Shown here: piece after piece, positions 7,156 through 8,952 of the stretch
Layout: each line of letters opens with the position of its first letter
Position numbering within the stretch: position 1 is the stretch's first letter
Source: DATEPR01 sp036503065
GTDB taxonomy: Bacteria > Actinomycetota > Actinomycetes > Mycobacteriales > Pseudonocardiaceae
Reading direction: 5' to 3'
Length of the DNA stretch: 8,952 bases
NCBI GenBank assembly: GCA_036503065.1
Contig: DASXXM010000218.1
Location: 1 to 8,952 of the forward strand
The notes under the pieces: generated by a model
What the model saw: the letters and a program-made list of their open reading frames with translations, nothing else
What the model was told of the DNA's origin: nothing
The model's database searches: none
Position numbers and translations under genes: made by a program

Positions 7156-7184
7156 ACGGTAACGCCACCGTTCGACAATGTCGA
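7156..7184 (-). promoter_or_regulatory. Promoter of gylR-glpK-A (leaderless)
   Basis: Reading leftwards, TCGACA (7184-7179; five of six bases match TTGACA), a 17-nt spacer and TACCGT (7161-7156; TANNNT) are followed by 6 nt and the GTG of gylR. The hexamer lies at -12 to -7 of the start codon, so the transcript likely begins at the GTG with no leader. No usable Shine-Dalgarno is present. Confidence 0.6.
7172..7184. promoter_or_regulatory. Candidate GylR operator, 13-bp perfect palindrome
   Basis: TCGACA-A-TGTCGA is a perfect inverted repeat around a single central A. Its right half is the -35 box of the gylR promoter, so a protein bound here would block gylR transcription directly. It is the longest perfect palindrome I see in the divergent region. 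Assignment to GylR is inferred from position and from the dimeric binding of IclR regulators. Confidence 0.5.
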
Positions 7185-7194
7185 CCAGCGTGCG

Positions 7195-7215
7195 TTGACC
7201 CGGGAATTGACACGG
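7195..7215 (+). repeat. Tandem 9-bp direct repeat in the glpF promoter
   Basis: TTGACCCGG (7195-7203) and TTGACACGG (7207-7215) match at eight of nine positions and start 12 bp apart. The first copy contains the proposed -35 box and the second lies in the spacer. They may be protein-binding half-sites or chance. Confidence 0.4.
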
Positions 7216-7224
7216 TCTTAACGT
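7195..7224 (+). promoter_or_regulatory. Promoter of glpF-glpK-B
   Basis: TTGACC (7195-7200; five of six to TTGACA), an 18-nt spacer and TAACGT (7219-7224; TANNNT) would start transcription near 7231, about 30 nt before glpF. The -35 lies 10 nt right of the 13-bp palindrome, close enough for one regulator to affect both directions. Confidence 0.5.
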
Positions 7225-7248
7225 CCGAGCAAGCCGCCCGGCAAACTC

Positions 7249-7256
7249 AAGGAGGA
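7249..7256 (+). promoter_or_regulatory. Ribosome binding site of glpF
   Basis: AAGGAGGA is a near-perfect Shine-Dalgarno ending 4 nt before the ATG at 7261. It is the strongest such site in the window and implies high translation of the facilitator. Confidence 0.85.
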
Positions 7257-7260
7257 GTCC

Positions 7261-8091
7261 ATGGTGGAACGGCTCAGAGACCACGGCCTGCTCGGTGAGA
7301 TGGCGGCCGAGTTCGCCGGCACGCTGATCCTGATCCTGTTCGGTGTCGGTGTCGTCGCCCAGGTGGTCGCGGGCGGGCTCGGCGGGCACGACAGCATCGC
7401 GTGGGGCTGGGGTTTCGGCGTCATGCTCGGTGTCTACGTCGCGGGCCGGATCAGCGGCGGCCACCTCAACCCGGCCGTCACCATCGCGCTGGCCGTGTTC
7501 AAGGGATTCGAGTGGCGCAAGGTCGCGCCCTACGCGCTGGCCCAGTTCCTCGGCGCGTTCGTGGCCGCGCTGATCGTGCGCTGGAACTACACCGAAGTGC
7601 TCAGCAAGATCGACCCCGGCCACACCCTCAAGTCGCAGGGCGTGTTCTCCACGCTGCCCGGCAACGGCACACTCCCGGTGACCGACTGGGGCGCGCTGCG
7701 TGACCAGATCATCGGCACCGCGATCCTGCTGTTCCTGGTCGTGGCGATCACCGACGTCCGCAACACGTCGCCGCTGGCGAACCTGGCGCCCGTCGTGATC
7801 GGCTTCCTGATCGTCGCGATCGGCATGGCGTGGGGCACGGACGCGGGCTACGCCATCAACCCGGCCCGCGACTTCGGCCCGCGGCTGGCATCGTTCTTCA
7901 CCGGATACGGCTCCGCCTTCCATGACCAGTACGGCAATCTGTATTTCTGGATACCGATCGTCGGCCCGATCGTCGGCGGCCTCATCGGCGCCGGGCTGTA
8001 CGAACTGCTGGTCGGCCGGTTCCTGCCGGTCACCGGTCCACAGGAGCCCGGCGAGTTGCCTGCCGCCCCCGAGAAGTTCGAAAACGCCTGA
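7261..8091 (+). CDS. glpF: Glycerol uptake facilitator (aquaglyceroporin)
   Basis: It is a cytoplasmic-membrane channel of the MIP family that lets glycerol diffuse into the cell, where glycerol kinase traps it. The 276 residues are close to the 281 of E. coli GlpF. Both half-helix motifs are intact: HLNPAVTIAL (NPA at 70-72) and AINPARDFGPR (NPARD at 200-204). The Asp after NPAR is typical of glycerol-conducting members rather than pure water channels. Selectivity-filter positions can be aligned: Trp50 corresponds to E. coli Trp48 and Arg203 to Arg206, while Tyr197 stands where E. coli has Phe200. Six hydrophobic segments are visible, and the last helix ends FWIPIVGPIVGG before a short hydrophilic tail. 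It is first in the rightward operon, 21 nt before glpK-B, and transcribed divergently from gylR. Confidence 0.96.
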   Translation: MVERLRDHGLLGEMAAEFAGTLILILFGVGVVAQVVAGGLGGHDSIAWGWGFGVMLGVYVAGRISGGHLNPAVTIALAVFKGFEWRKVAPYALAQFLGAFVAALIVRWNYTEVLSKIDPGHTLKSQGVFSTLPGNGTLPVTDWGALRDQIIGTAILLFLVVAITDVRNTSPLANLAPVVIGFLIVAIGMAWGTDAGYAINPARDFGPRLASFFTGYGSAFHDQYGNLYFWIPIVGPIVGGLIGAGLYELLVGRFLPVTGPQEPGELPAAPEKFENA

Positions 8092-8096
8092 CACTC

Positions 8097-8105
8097 AAGG
8101 AAGAG
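8097..8105 (+). promoter_or_regulatory. Ribosome binding site of the second glycerol kinase
   Basis: AAGGAAGAG lies 7 nt before the ATG at 8113, within the 21-nt glpF-glpK gap. Confidence 0.65.
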
Positions 8106-8112
8106 ACAGAAC

Positions 8113-8952
8113 ATGGCTGACTTCGTGGGAGCCGTTGACCAGGGCACCACCAGCACCCGATTCATGATCTTCGACCACGGCGGCAACGAGATCGGCCGGC
8201 ACCAGCTCGAACACGAGCAGATCCTGCCGCAGGCCGGCTGGGTCGAGCACAACCCGACCGAGATCTGGGAACGCACCAGCGCCGTGGTGCAGACCGCGCT
8301 GCGCAACGCCAACCTGTCCGCGTCCGACCTGGCCGCGGTCGGCATCACCAACCAGCGCGAGACCGCGGTGGTGTGGAACCGGAAGACCGGCCGCCCCTAC
8401 TACAACGCCATCGTGTGGCAGGACACCAGAACCGACCGGATCGCGTCCGCGCTGGACCGGGACGACCGCGGCCAGACCATCCGCCGCAAGGCCGGCCTGC
8501 CACCGGCGACGTACTTCTCCGGCGGCAAGATCCAGTGGATCCTGGAGAACGTCGACGGCGTCCGGGCCGCCGCCGAGGCGGGCGACGCGATCTTCGGCAA
8601 CACCGACAGCTGGCTGCTGTGGAATCTGACCGGCGGCACGGACGGCGGCGTGCACGTCACCGACCCGACGAACGCCAGCCGCACCATGCTGATGAACCTG
8701 GAAACACTGGACTGGGACGACGAACTGCTCGGCTTCTTCGGCGTGCCACGGGCGATGCTCCCCCAGATCCGCCCGTCGTCCAATCCCGACCTCTACGGCA
8801 CCACCCGCGCCACCGGCCCGTTCGCCGGCGAGGTCGCGCTGTCCGGTGACCTCGGCGACCAGCAGGCCGCCACCGTCGGGCAGGTCTGCTTCGAGCCGGG
8901 GAAAGCCAAGAACACCTACGGCACCGGCAACTTCCTGCTGCTCAACACTGGT
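8113..8952 (+). CDS. glpK: Glycerol kinase, second copy (glpK-B), 3' end outside window
   Basis: The first 280 codons are present and the frame is open at the right edge; a complete enzyme would be about 500 residues. It catalyses the same ATP-dependent glycerol phosphorylation. Motifs: VDQGTTSTR (8-16), NQRET (80-84), WQDTRT (102-107), the first FGGY signature YFSGGKIQW with the usual Lys139, DSWLLWNLTGG (165-175), GDLGDQQAATVGQ (245-257, putative catalytic Asp249) and TYGTGNFLLLNTG (268-280). It is clearly a paralogue of the kinase at 4826-6394, sharing long identical stretches such as DQGTTSTR and GGVHVTD but differing through much of the rest, so the two are not a recent duplication. In Streptomyces the gyl operon continues with a glycerol-3-phosphate dehydrogenase after the kinase; one may follow here beyond the window. 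Confidence 0.95.
   Translation, partial: MADFVGAVDQGTTSTRFMIFDHGGNEIGRHQLEHEQILPQAGWVEHNPTEIWERTSAVVQTALRNANLSASDLAAVGITNQRETAVVWNRKTGRPYYNAIVWQDTRTDRIASALDRDDRGQTIRRKAGLPPATYFSGGKIQWILENVDGVRAAAEAGDAIFGNTDSWLLWNLTGGTDGGVHVTDPTNASRTMLMNLETLDWDDELLGFFGVPRAMLPQIRPSSNPDLYGTTRATGPFAGEVALSGDLGDQQAATVGQVCFEPGKAKNTYGTGNFLLLNTG

Noticed and set aside
7207..7212. Exact TTGACA hexamer as the glpF -35 box
   Set aside because: At 16-18 nt downstream there is no TANNNT; the TTGACC at 7195 pairs better with TAACGT at 7219.
7150..8094. N-terminal extension of gylR reaching back through glpF
   Set aside because: The frame is open, but this stretch is antisense to glpF, and the IclR winged helix begins right after GTG 7149; IclR proteins are about 250 residues.

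Overview
The window comes from a high-GC actinobacterium, most likely a Pseudonocardiales-type genus (Amycolatopsis/Saccharothrix-like). The grounds are strong G/C bias at third codon positions, GTG starts, at least two apparently leaderless promoters (TANNNT hexamer exactly at -12 to -7 from the start codon) and a GylR-type IclR regulator governing glycerol genes. The genus is an inference; no rRNA or other phylogenetic marker is present. I see no mobile element, tRNA, CRISPR array or phage gene.

Left part (1-4256, all + strand). The window opens with the 3' end of an unassigned gene, then a 4,5-dihydroxyphthalate decarboxylase-like protein (181-1179), a full-length decarboxylating 6-phosphogluconate dehydrogenase, gnd (1247-2683), and a 14-TM DHA2/EmrB-type MFS exporter (about 2727-4256). 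Gaps are 40, 67 and 43 nt, so co-transcription is possible, although the functions do not form an obvious pathway.

Middle (4257-4851). A 100-nt intergenic stretch carries a probable leaderless promoter for a small two-helix membrane protein (4357-4620, +). That gene converges on, and overlaps by 30 nt, a small S4-domain RNA-binding protein of the YbcJ type on the - strand.

Right part (4591-8952) is a glycerol-catabolism locus built around one 111-bp divergent control region (7150-7260). Leftwards run gylR (IclR family), a complete glycerol kinase (called glpK-A here) and the S4-domain gene, packed with 8-nt and 1-nt gaps. Rightwards run glpF (aquaglyceroporin) and a second glycerol kinase (glpK-B), cut by the window end after 280 codons. 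The expected scheme is that GlpF admits glycerol, a kinase traps it as glycerol-3-phosphate, and GylR controls transcription in response to a glycerol-derived metabolite. The control region shows a perfect 13-bp palindrome covering the gylR -35 box, a tandem TTGAC-containing repeat upstream of glpF, and plausible promoters facing both ways.

Most of this is recognisable actinobacterial metabolism. I do not see evidence of a wholly new system. The points most worth a second look are the two diverged glycerol kinases placed on opposite arms of one regulator, the S4 RNA-binding gene coupled to glpK-A, and the operator candidates between gylR and glpF.
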